NCBI GenBank assembly: GCA_003254925.1
Contig: QANZ01005551.1
Location: 85,634 to 149,633 of the forward strand
From: Chamaecrista fasciculata
Taxonomy: Eukaryota > Streptophyta > Magnoliopsida > Fabales > Fabaceae
DNA: 64,000 bases
Reading direction: 5' to 3'
In this document: positions 12,101 to 23,100 of the stretch, piece after piece
Numbering within the stretch: position 1 is the stretch's first letter
How the letters are laid out: every line of letters starts with the position of its first letter
Translations under genes and position numbers: made by a program
Notes under the pieces: generated by a model
The model's input: the letters and a program-made list of their open reading frames with translations, nothing else
Database searches by the model: none
Told to the model about the DNA's origin: nothing

Positions 12101-13477
12101 CGAATTAACCCTAATTCGTGTCCCAAAAATTAGCATCTTGATCCTGCTCATGTGTGACCCAGCAGGCCTCACGTGAAGTTGGCAGCAAATCATTTTATGA
12201 TTCACAAGTTGTGAGCGGACTCTAGCAAGCCATCACAACTACCCAAAACACGGGAGTTATCGCTTTAACGACTTAACGATTTAACCTAAATACCACCTTG
12301 TCATAATTCCTATTGTCTCACGATATTTTGGTCATGGATCAGGCACGGGAATGTCATCCAAAATCCAAACCACAACTTTCTCGATTTCCTGAGTTAGTCC
12401 CAATTCCCAGCGTGGCCACGCATTTCTTGGACAGACTCATCGAGGGCGCCAGTTAAATATCTCTCATCTTAATGAGGGACAAAATCCCATCTTGGTCAAC
12501 CACATTCCTTTGCACGGTAATCAACCAAACCCGTACCTAGCCTGTATGGCTACCCTGCTACGGGTAACGTTGGACTAGGCCAAAGTTTGACAACTACAAT
12601 GCCGGAATAGTCAAGACCTCAGGTCTAAGGCTATCGTGACAGGTGTACAGGAGAGGCTCGCTTATGACTAAACCCATGCAGGACTCTCCGGGTCGGTCCA
12701 GCAACTTGTAACCCTTACATAATTGCATCATGACTCTCGAGAAGCATCTAGTGCATGTATCTCTATACACCGAGGTCATGCTGGTCTTGGTTCATTTACG
12801 CTCCCACGTGAATGATCGACCAGGGACAGTTTTAGATTATTTATCATATAATTAATCAAGGATTGTTATCATAGTAAACACGCTAATAATATGATAACCA
12901 TTAATTTATCTCCATAAATTAATTAATATGTTCAAAACATATTTATGAAATGATTGGCCCTAGGGCACAATCTCCAACAATCCCAGTCTTGGTCAGTCCA
13001 CATTCCTCAGCACGGCAATCAAGCAGACCCGTACTTAGCCCTTATGGCTACCCTGCTACGGGCAACGTTAGACTAAGCCAAAGTCTGACAACTGCAACGC
13101 CGGAATAATGATGACCTCAGGTCTAAGGCGTCGTGACAGGCGTACAAGAGAGGCAAGCTAATGACTAAACCCATGCAGGACTCTCCGGGTCAGTCCAGCA
13201 ACTTGTAACCCTTTACGTAATTGCACCATGACTCTCATTCCAGCATCGCATGCATGCATCCCTATGCATTGAGGTCATGCTGATCTTAGGTCATTTTCGC
13301 TCCCACGAAAATAATCGATCAGGGACAGGTTTAGATTAATTATCGTATAATTAATCATGGACGTAATCACAGTAAACATGCTAATAATGTGAAAACCATT
13401 AATTTATCTCTATAAATTAATCCATATGTTCATAACATATACAGAAAAGGATTGGCCCTAGGGCACAATTCCTATCA
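9160..13477 (-). repeat. 5' LTR of the minus-strand copia, split by a solo LTR
   Basis: The LTR is present as 9160-10791 and 12985-13477 (2125 bp together), around a 2188-bp insertion plus a 5-bp duplication. In the element's own direction the split is about 0.5 kb from the LTR start, in what should be promoter (U3) sequence. Confidence 0.92.
10792..12979 (-). mobile_element. Solo LTR of a related copia, nested in an LTR
   Basis: 2188 bp with TG...CA ends and no internal element sequence, flanked by the duplication ATCCC (10787-10791 and 12980-12984). The uninterrupted sister LTR at 1459-3583 shows the empty site. It shares the GC-richer core of the other LTRs but differs clearly elsewhere, so it belongs to a different subfamily. 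A solo LTR normally arises by recombination between the two LTRs of a full element. Confidence 0.93.
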
Positions 13478-13482
13478 GCATG

Positions 13483-14624
13483 GTGAGCCCACCACCTATC
13501 AAGAGGCCATCGTAGACCCCAACTCCGAGAAATGGGTTGAAGCCATGAAGGCTGAGATGCAATCTATGCACGACAACAAGGTATGGACCTTGGTCGCTCC
13601 ACCTGAAGGGGTAAAACCCGTAGGGTGCAAGTGGGTTTTCAAAGAGAAAACAGACATGGATGGCAATGTCAACGTCTTCAAGGCGAGGCTAGATTCTAGG
13701 CAAATCTTTGGCAATGTAAAATCCTAGTTAGGAAAATCTTTCTCAATGAAGGACTTAGGAGAAGCTGCCTACATTCTAGGCATTAAGATCTATAGAGATA
13801 GATCTCGTAGGCTTCTTGGATTGAGTCAGAGTACGTACTTGGATAAGGTATTGAAGAGGTTCAATATGCAAGATTCCAAGAAGGGATTCATACCGATGAA
13901 TCATGGGCTGACCCTGAGCAAGAAACATGAGTGGAATTCCTTATGCTTCGGCAATAGGATCCATCATGTATGCCATGTTATGTACTCGACCTGATGTGTC
14001 GTTTGCCCTAAGCATGACGAGTCGATTCCAACAAGACCCTGGTGAGGATCATTGGATCGCTGTCAAAAATATCCTTAAGTACTTGAGAAGGACCAAGGAT
14101 GAGTTCTTGGTGTACGGTGGAACTGATGAGGAGCTATGTGTAAGGGGTTACACAGACGCTAGTTTCCAAACCGACCAAGATGACTTTAAATCGCAGTCAG
14201 GATATGTGTTTCTCCTGAACGGTGGCAGCGTGACTTGGAAGAGTTCCAAGCAGAGCACGATTGCCGATTCTACAACGGAGTCCGAGTATATTGCAGCATC
14301 GGATGCAGCAAAGGAGGCTGTGTGGATTAGAAAGTTCATCTCCGAGCTTGGTGTGGTTCCGACCATCTCTGATCCCGTTACCCTGTATTGTGACAATAGT
14401 GGTGCTATTGCACAAGCCAAGGAGCCACAGTCCCACCAGAGGACCAAACATATACTCAGACGTTTTCACCTTGTCAGAGAGATGATTGAGAGAGGTGATG
14501 TGAAGATATGTAAAGTAGCAGGCGAGGATAAGTTGCTGATCCTCTGACGAAGCCTCTTGCAAGGGTCATACATGAGCGGCATGTATCGTCGATGGGGATT
14601 AGACGCATTGATCAGTGTACCTAG
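13483..14624 (+). pseudogene. Ty1/copia pol remnant, RT-RNase H part (interrupted copy)
   Basis: This continues the frame broken off at 1458. It matches the intact copy from GEPTTYQEA through the start of reverse transcriptase (FKARL). It then lacks about 145 codons, including the YVDD catalytic motif, and resumes near KSxLGKSFSMKDLG with a TGG-to-TAG change. A further deletion after LSKK shifts the frame. RNase H is readable from 13927 (STTESEYIA, YCDNSGAI present) until a small frameshift after AGED near 14530. The copy is non-autonomous. Confidence 0.92.
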
Positions 14625-14660
14625 GAGTAGGAACAGCTAGATTGATGATTGTACCCTAGT

Positions 14661-14673
14661 GCAAGTGGGAGTC
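14661..14673 (+). other. Polypurine tract of the plus-strand copia
   Basis: GCAAGTGGGAGTC lies directly before the TGTTGG start of the 3' LTR, the same tract as in the minus-strand copy. Confidence 0.65.
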
Positions 14674-16750
14674 TGTTGGAGATTGTGCCCTAGGGCCAAT
14701 CGTTTTATGTAAAATGTTATGAACATTTGGATTAATTTATAGAGATAAATTAATGTGTTATCATATTATTAGCATGTTTACTATAATAGCGTCCGTGATT
14801 AATTATGAGATAATTAATCTAAATCTGTCCCTGGTCGGTTGTTTTCGTGGGAGCGAAAATGAACTAAGACCAGCATGACCTCGGTGCATAGAGATGCATG
14901 CACTAGATGCTGGAACGAGAGTCATGGTGCAATTATGTAAAGGGTTACAAATTGCTGGACTGACCTGGAGAGTCCTGCATGGGTTTAGTCATCAGCTTGC
15001 CTCTCCTGTACGCCTGTCACGACGCCTTAGACCTGAGGTCATCATTATTCCGGCGTTGCAGTTGTCAGACTTTGGCCTAGTCTAACGTTGCCCGTAGCAG
15101 GGTAGCCATAAGGGCTAGGTACGGGTTTGGTTGATTGCCGTGCTGAGGAATGTGGATTGACCAAGATGGGATTTTGTCCCTCATTAGATGGGAGATATCT
15201 AACTGGCGTCCTCGATGAGTCTGTCCAAGGAAAAGGAGTGGCCACTCAGTAAATTGGGACTTACTCAAGAAATCGAGAAAGTTGAGGTTTGGATTATGGA
15301 TGACTTTCCTGTGCCTAATCCATAACCAAGATATCGTAGGACAATAGGGTCTATGACAAGGAGGTACTAAGGTTAAATCGGTTTTGGTAAAAACGATAAC
15401 TCTCGTGTTTTGGGTAGTCGTGATGGCTTGCTAGAGTCCGCTCACGACTTGTAGGTCATAGAGATGGCTTGCTGCCAACTTCACGTGGGGCCTGCTGGGT
15501 CACACATGAGCAGGATTAGGACACCGCTTAAAGGGACACGAATTAGGGTTAATTCGTGGGTCACTCCGGTGGCACAATTTAAGACATAGCAAAATGTCTG
15601 GGACATTAAGTCTTGTCTTAAATAATCTACAGTTGTGATATATTTAAATTTGTGGGACAATTTTAAATATAATAATTGTTAAATAGTTAATAGGGATTAA
15701 TTATTTACAATTAAAATATTAGGGAAAATAAATCAGATAAGGTTCCTAAAAGTTAGGAGATTATTGATTTATAAAATTCCCAATATTGTTTGAGGGTGGC
15801 GCCTCATTTAATGGTTTTAGATTAATAAAATTGTTTTATTAATTTAAATCATGAGTTTGAATTCAAAAGATTTGATGTAGATATCAAAAGATTTGAATCT
15901 TAACTCATGATCTTTGGAAAATCATGACTTCCTAATTGTTAGGAATGATTTTGATTTATAAAATTCCAAAGGAATTTAGAGGCATATGGCGCATGGCTTA
16001 GGTGGGTCCCAAGGGGAGATTTGATCTTCCAATTGATTCCCTAAGATTACAATTTGAATTTAAATTAAATATTAAGGTAATATTTTAATTGTAAATTCAA
16101 TTCATGAAGTCATAATATTATAATTTTAGAATTATAATAATGCTCTAAATATAATTATAAACCTAAGGAGCTAGGCGACTTAGAGAGAGAGACCTAATTC
16201 ATTTGTGCGTTTTTCATCCTCCTTGTAGAGAGAGAGAGAAAAATCGCCACCTTCAACCCTAGCTCTTCCAAGTGAGAGAAATTTTTGGCTCCCAAGAGTT
16301 GTTAGAAGAAAAATCGACTTTGCCTAAGGAGTTAGGAATTTCGATTTGCAGTCACCAAAAATTAGGGTTTGTGAGAGAAGAGAAAAACAAGAAGGAGTTC
16401 TTGTGGATTCTTCTCCTTTGCGCCATCCTTCCCTTTTGATTCAAGAAGGAGTTCTTGAACTCAAAAGCACTGTAGATTGGTCCCTTGTTCTTTTGGTGAA
16501 AAGAACAGAAGGCTAGCACATTGGTGCCCGACAAACTGTTCGTGTGGATCACCGGCGGAGGGAGGACGCTACGAGTGGACTCCTAGGACACGCCTTGTAC
16601 AACCAGCCGATTGGAACTCGTGAGGTATACCACTATCTTAACAGGTTTTAAATTCTACTAGCGGATCCGTTCAGGAATTTTAGGGCTTGGCGCGTTTTTT
16701 TTAAATTTTAGATTTGCTTCCGCTGCATTTAGCGCTTAGAATTCCCAACA
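14674..16750 (+). repeat. 3' LTR of the plus-strand copia
   Basis: 2077 bp from TGTTGGAGATTGTGCCC to TTCCCAACA. It follows the polypurine tract of the broken pol copy. The GC-richer core (about 14830-15560) is shared with the other five LTRs of the window, while the AT-rich half is diverged. The flank after the LTR is GCGCC; its duplicate should lie before the other LTR, left of the window. Confidence 0.92.
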
Positions 16751-17124
16751 GCGCCTTACTAGTGATTCTATTATCCTTAATTGGCAAAACTGTATCTTCC
16801 TACATGAAATAGGAAAGATTATGATTCACCTCCCATATCACTGAAGATATCTCTTCTACAATCAAAGAATTTGCTTAATTGTACTCTCCCCAAGGAGCCT
16901 ATAAATACAAGATGATAACCCTAGAAAAGGTACGTTACTCACACTACTCATGGTAGCTCATATTCTCCTCTCGTGTTACCCAATACTAACTTAAGCTTCG
17001 AAGGTGGTTCACAGGGGAGACCCCCTGTGGTTCATTATCTTGCAGGAAAATCTTGCGGTGAACCGGGAAAGGACCCTCGGCCAAATCCTAGTTCATCACA
17101 ATTATTGCAATCCTTCCATGTAAA
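16751..17124. other. Host intergenic flank, no gene recognised
   Basis: Unique-looking sequence right of the copia nest. It contains 'ctataaatac' near 16900 and a short open frame at 16973-17251 with no recognisable domain. I see nothing to support a gene. Confidence 0.5.
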
Positions 17125-17132
17125 ACTAAATA

Positions 17133-17974
17133 AATCAAAAACTTATTTTGGTTCGCAATGTTTATCCAAATTTCTGTTTTGGTCCCTAATATTTTTCTTT
17201 ATTCCATTTTGGTCCTTAATGTTTCCTAAAAGTTTCATAATTAGTCCCTAACTATTGAATATAATCATATGTCTCTCATTTCAAACCCAAATGCGATTCA
17301 ATCAAAGCTATGAGTTAAATTTAATGAGCTCTTTCTTTACCTAGCTGGAGTCATCAACAAATGAGGACAAATTGAACATAAAATCGGGCCCGAAATTCGG
17401 TCGCTTGTTTTATGAATTTGGTCATATCTCTCTCGTTTCAAGCTCGAATGCAATGAAATCAGAGCTACAAGTTACTCTTGATGAGTTCTTTCTTTGTCTA
17501 GTTGGGACCATTGACATGTGAGGTCAAGTAGTACTTGAAAGTTAATATTGATGTTTTGTTCAAACTCATTTTTGGAGTATTATTTGACTTCGTTTGCTAA
17601 CGACCCCAACTAGATAAAGAAATAAATAGTCAAGAGTAATTTGTAACTCTAATTTTGTTGCATTTGGACATGAATCGAGAGAGATATAATCAAATTCATG
17701 AAATAAGTAACCTACTTTTTTGGCCCGATTTCATGTTTAATTTGGTTTCATTTGCCAATGACTCCAACTAGGTAAAAAACTCATTATATTTAACTCGTAG
17801 CTCTAATTTAATTACATTCGAGTTTGAAACGAGAGAAATATGATCATATTTAATAGTTAGGGACCAATGATGAAACTCTTAGGAAACATTAAGTACCAAA
17901 ACAGAATAAAAAAATATTAGAGACTAAAATAAAACTTTGTGTAAACATTATGAACCAACATAGATTTTTGACCG
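17133..17974. mobile_element. Foldback (MULE-like) non-autonomous element, 842 bp
   Basis: The two ends are imperfect inverted repeats over about 150 bp (for example 'tttggtccctaa' and 'ttaatgtttcctaa' on one side and their complements on the other). ACTAAATA flanks it at 17125-17132 and 17975-17982. An 8-9 bp duplication with long inverted repeats fits Mutator-like elements. No coding capacity. The centre is related to that of the element at 43108-43647. Confidence 0.82.
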
Positions 17975-18316
17975 ACTAAATATGGTGAAGAACAAGATGT
18001 GCGAAAATTTTTTTTTTTTTTTTGCCAAACGTGCGAAAATTATCCAAAGACATCATTGTTGAAAAACAAAAAATATCCAAAGGGAGCTTCCAAAAGTATA
18101 CGTTGGGCAATAATTAAAGTTCTAAAAAATCAGCCATTTTACTATTTTAGAAACAAAAGATAGAAAATCAATAAACGCTGGGTTTTGGGCTTTTGGCCTT
18201 TTTCCTTGGTCGAGTCCTCTCTAGATCTCTTTCTTCATCTTATTTTTGTTTGTCAAAGTGAAAATTTATTCTCATATTTTTTTTTCACTTTCTAATTTAT
18301 TTCTTTATTTTTTTTA

Positions 18317-18552
18317 GAGAAAATTATACTTTGGTATTCTGTTATTTCAAAAGTGACACTTTGATACCTTATTCTTTACACAATTAATATTTTGGTACCT
18401 TGTTCTTTAAATGTGACATTTTGGTACCTTGTTCATTGCACCGTTAACACTTTGGTACCTAAAAAAAGATTGAACAAAAAAATTGTGAAAGAACATGGTA
18501 CCAAAGTTAAATTGATTCATAAAATAAGATACCAAAGTGTAACTTACCCTTT
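18317..18552. repeat. Short inverted-repeat element ('ctttggtacc' type)
   Basis: Several 'ctttggtacc'-like units on the left are matched by 'ggtaccaaag' complements on the right (18498-18536). No clear target duplication is visible. Confidence 0.6.
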
Positions 18553-18560
18553 CTTCTATT

Positions 18561-18836
18561 GCACCTTTGGTCCTATATTTTTGTAAAAGTTCATAATTTC
18601 GTCTCATATCATTTTTGTTCCTATATTATTTGGTCAAGTTTTAGAATTAGTCCAATATCTTTGTATAAAAAAGACCAATCGTTAATTGATCATTTTACAA
18701 AAAGATATGAGACAACTTCTACACCTGACCCGATTATATATGACTAATTCTGTAAAAGATATGAGGCCAAACCTACAGCGAAAAAAATATATGAGATCAA
18801 ATTGGAACCTGGCCAAAGATATAAGACTAAAAATGC
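18561..18836. repeat. Short inverted-repeat element ('ggtcctatattttt' type)
   Basis: The left end (ctttggtcctatattttt) is complementary to the right end (aaagatataagactaaaaatg). It resembles the element in intron 14 at 41001-41468. Confidence 0.55.
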
Positions 18837-18846
18837 AAAAAAAAAA

Positions 18847-18877
<31 letters not shown>

Positions 18878-18878
18878 N
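18837..18878. repeat. Poly-A and (AT)n simple repeat with one ambiguous base
   Basis: A run of A followed by alternating AT ending with an N at 18878, probably unresolved repeat length in the assembly. Confidence 0.8.
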
Positions 18879-18897
18879 AGATATCCTATTTTATAAA

Positions 18898-19262
18898 TCG
18901 AATATATCGGGTACCCGATATCCATTATCCGCCAACTAATATAATTAAACGAAATTATTATTTATTTACATTTTAAATTTATTTTTTAAAATAAAAAATT
19001 AAATATAAAATAACTAAAATATGATTATATAAAAAATATATATGAATATAATTAATTAAATTTAAATAAGTAATAGGGTATTGGATATCCGATACCCTAA
19101 ATATCCGTTCATTTCGGACGGATATAAGGTATCCGAGAGCAATATCCGTATTCGTCCAATATCTAAAAAAAATTTAATTTTCACTATCCGTATCCGTATC
19201 CAATATCCGGTATCCGACAGATATCGGATATTTTTTCGGACCTACGGATGGATTTAGGAAGT
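18898..19262. repeat. TATCCG-rich repeat
   Basis: The motif TATCCG or its complement CGGATA recurs many times, with the palindromic string 'cgggtacccgatatcc' at 18908. It looks like a degenerate TIR-type element, but the ends cannot be fixed by eye. Confidence 0.5.
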
Positions 19263-20165
19263 ATCCTAAACCATTGCAATCCCTAGCGTTGTTCCTTTGG
19301 TCTTTCACTCTTCATCTTCTTCTTTGCGATTTGGTCCTTCTTCCAGCAAGTTCGACGCCAAATCTCGGATTTCTTTCGTTTCGACAGCGAAACCTCTGGT
19401 GGTTCTGCTTCTACCATTCCCAGTTCGAGTTCATGGTTGGTTTCTATGTTTACATGATATTAATCTGATTTTTGAAGAATCAGAGTCGCCAATGGGCTTG
19501 CTTCTCTCTCTATGTATATATTTATTTTTCAAACTGATCATTTTCTACTTGAATAGGAACTATTAAGCAGTTACTCCCTTCTCATTTGCCGTGTATATAT
19601 GATGATTAAGAAAGAAAGTGCCTAAAACATATTCTTTAAACCTAGCTATAGAATGTTCTGGTTAATCCGCCCTGTGTGAATGACGGTTAAGAGTGCATTA
19701 ACGTTCTCATAATGGATTGATCGTTCATTTGTTTCTTAATAGTTGGATTTCATCCATGTGTAGGAAAAGAAAATTACTGGTTGGAAGAATTTCTATGGGG
19801 AACAATGGCATGAGCCAAAAAGAGTTTTGGGATTATAACTAGTAAATGTTTGTGCTGCATTTGCATCTAGCATTGTTTCTGTAGCTAAGGTAAATTTCAC
19901 ACTATTGACATAGAATTGTAGAGTTAAACAACAAAATATATGTGTAGCATCTCATGATGTTTTTGCTGGTCTCTATCTTCATGAATAGACTATCTGCATC
20001 AAGCTTAAATATTTTGTGTTCTCATAACTTCAAAGTTCCCTGACTTTGCCTTTCTTTAATAGGTAGCATTTGGTTGGGTTCATGCTCTTCTTCCCTGACA
20101 TTGCCTTACTTTAATAGGTAGCAACATGTCATGTGCCATTGGAAGCTGCCATTCTGTACTCATCA
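19263..20165 (+). promoter_or_regulatory. Upstream region and probable 5' UTR of the SET-domain gene
   Basis: CT-rich sequence at 19290-19430 looks like a plant 5' leader. 'ttcatg|gttggt' near 19434 is a possible donor of a UTR intron. Two near-identical acceptor-like units ending 'ctttaatag|gtagca' occur at about 20038-20068 and 20093-20123, just before the start codon. An in-frame TAG at 20115-20117 means coding cannot extend further upstream without splicing. The transcript start is not determined. Confidence 0.4.
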
Positions 20166-23100
20166 ATGCTGGTTCGAGTTCGCAATTCAAGCCCTTGGTG
20201 GTCTCTGAGTCCTGTTTTGAACTCCTATAAAGCTCGTCTTTCCATCTTTCACCTCAACTTTTCTTCTTCAACCCAACCTCAGGTTTGTAACGCTTGCCCA
20301 TTTCTCTCCTCTATCATATTTTGTTTTCTTTCATGTATATCTTCAAAGTTCTCTTTCTTAATCTTTTCCCTATTACTCAAATACAATTTTTTGAGGCTAG
20401 GTTTCTGGCTTCTTGGTTGATGACTGCAATAGTTTTTTACCATGGTTGGAGCGAAAAGCTGGTTCTAGGATCTCATCGGCGCTTTCAATTGGGAAATCTT
20501 CATATGGCAGGTGCTCAAGTTTCTTCGTTGAATTGATTCCTTGGGTTGGAAATTCTTCTTCTACATGAAATTCAAATTGATTCATGTTTGCTTATGAAGC
20601 ATGGATACTAAAAATATAAAAGGATCCACGTTCATTTTAGACATAATTTTTATGCTTGTCCTTGATGAGTTGATAATTCATTATATGAATACTTCATATT
20701 TTGTTGTCACTTTAAGTTCATATTCATATCCGTGTTCCATGTGTATTTGTCCATGCTTCCTAGATCATTGCTAAACTTTGAGGGACTAATTTTTGAGAAG
20801 TAAGAATCCTGTATGCAAGTTTCAGCTGGCTGTCACTGTTTCTTGAAGTGTTAACTTATTGTCAGATGTGATGAAACTGAACAGATCTTATTGCTTTGCT
20901 ACATATGACTTATTTTCTTCATGTAAGCAGATATGACTCCCATGATCTTTGTATCATTTCTTTTTGATAAAAGTTCTATAGTTTAATTTGCTTGTCTTTC
21001 ACTATTTTGGTCTTTTGAAACAAATGTCTTGGCTATAGAATTGTCCTCTGAATGTTCAGAAGTTACTAGTTTTATGGAAATTTGCAATATGTTCACATTA
21101 ATCTTTGTCTTTGAAACTGACGCTATTTGACATCTTCCATAGAAAACTAAAGATATTCTTTGTCACTAGAGTCTAGAGCTGACACTTGGGACAATTCTCT
21201 CTTTTTTTTTTTAAATAGAAAACCAAAGATGCTAAGCTCTTATTATATTAGGTTATCTTTATGAATCTCTCACTTTCTTTCTTACATGGATTGATATTCA
21301 ATATGCTTTTAGTTTCAATTCTAATGTTTATTGTAATAGCAGGTAAAAATTTATCAATAAAAGTAGAATATGGAACCACTAATCTAATTTAAATAATAAA
21401 TTTATGTTAGCCTGAGGGATTCCATTGATCAAAATCTTTTTTTACAAAGGTCACCTTTTTTTTAAAAAAAAAAATTGTTTAAGGAATATTGTAACTGATA
21501 AATTCATCTAGGTGATGCATATCGTATATTTTCTATAGGTTATATGAATTAAACTAATGAAATAAAAATGGGTGACCTGCATGTAGGTGTCTGTTTGCCT
21601 CTAGGATAATACGCAAAGGAGAATGCATTTTAAAGATTCCTTACAGTGTGGTATGTTTTACATGATAAATCATTGTAAAATTAAATAACAGGATTTCTGT
21701 CACCATGACAAATTGCTCTTGACGGTACTTCTAAATTCTAATTGATTTTTCAGCAAATAACTGTGGATGCTTTACTCCCAGAAATAAGATCTCTGATCAG
21801 TGACGAAGTTGGAATTATTTCAAAACTTGCTATTGTTATTCTAGTTGAGCAGAAATTGGGTCAGGTAGCCAGTATATTGAATTTCTATGAAAATATTTAT
21901 CTTGATTCAGGAACTTTCTTATTGCGTATTTCACAAAATACTTTTCACTATTACTGTGCTTGGCAGAAATATCAAGAAACATGGGAGCTTATCTGTCTAA
22001 TATCTGTTTCTGTATGATAGGATTCTAAGTGGTACCCATATGTCAGCTGTCTTCCTAAGCACGGGGAGCTTCATAATACGGCAAGTATTCTTCCTTTTTG
22101 TCTTTAAGTGAAATGCAAGCCATCAAGCTAAGAATGTTGAAATTTGTTTTCCCTGTATACTCATTGACTGGCAGCCACTTCTCTTAGTTTCTCCCATAAT
22201 TTTAACGATAAAATCTGAAAGTATATCAAGTTAAAATAGAAAGAACACAAAGTGGAGAGAGAAGGGAGAAGGGACAGAGAGGGAAAAGTCAGGCTCAAGG
22301 TTTGGCTTCCTTGGCTTCTAAATATTTTACTTATACTTGTAGTAGAGGTCTAGAGGATTAGAATTCAGGAAAAACTTCCGAATAACCTTTAATTTCTTTA
22401 CTCTTCTTCCTAAACAGTTATGTTAATCTCAGGAGAGTATGATTGATAAAGATTCTCTGATTTTTCCAATTATAATTTGATAGAAACATACATAGATAGT
22501 CCTGGAGGAAAAAGGGAGAGCTTTAAATGTATGTGCTTTACAAGCCATATGATGGGGCCACCAGTGATACATACCTACAAAAGAAGGGAAAAGAAAGGGA
22601 AAGAATAGCCCAGTGTAGCTGAAGCAGGGCTGTTGGGCCTTAAGACATGAGTCAGGGCCCATTAGACCAGAGGGGCATGCTGAGATGGAGAAAGTGACAC
22701 AGAAAAATTGATGACAAGGCATAACCGTTTCTGTACGGTTCTGGGTGTACACATGGCGGTAGCTAGACGATATTTGTGTAGGGTCTTTTGAGATTTGGAT
22801 GCAGGAAATCGGTAGGGTTTTGGTGGGAGAGTATTGGCCTCTCGAATGCCAGGTTTGGTTATGGTGTTTTCTTAAGTTTTCCTCTGTAATTGTCTTGGGT
22901 ATATCCTAGCACCTTCCTTGTTTATTGTTTATATTACAAGATTTAGAGGGCCTATCACCATATAATGATAATTTACTATCTTAGTTGCATAATATATTAT
23001 GTGTTATTAATGGCGCTTAGGCGATGGCTTCACTTAGGCACTCTAGCGGTGGTGCCTTTGGCGCTTTTTCCATCACTAAGGCTAGAACCTTGTTGAAGAT

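Larger units (their letters stand above)
1459..13477 (-). mobile_element. Complete Ty1/copia LTR retrotransposon, minus strand, with a nested solo LTR
   Basis: A full element bounded by the 5-bp duplication GCATG. In its own direction it has a 5' LTR (13477 to 9160, split by a solo LTR), a primer site at 9158-9146, a leader of about 1.5 kb, one uninterrupted gag-pol frame (7598-3633), a purine-rich tract and a 3' LTR (3583-1459). Both LTRs are 2125 bp once the nested insert is removed. By eye they differ at about 38 positions (about 1.8 %), so the insertion is fairly recent but not brand new. It lies in antisense inside the pol gene of an older related copy. The domain order protease-integrase-RT-RNase H places it in copia rather than gypsy. 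Confidence 0.95.

Noticed and set aside
22429..22752. 107-codon minus-strand frame in intron 5
   Set aside because: No recognisable domain, no start context, and it lies within an intron of the SET gene.
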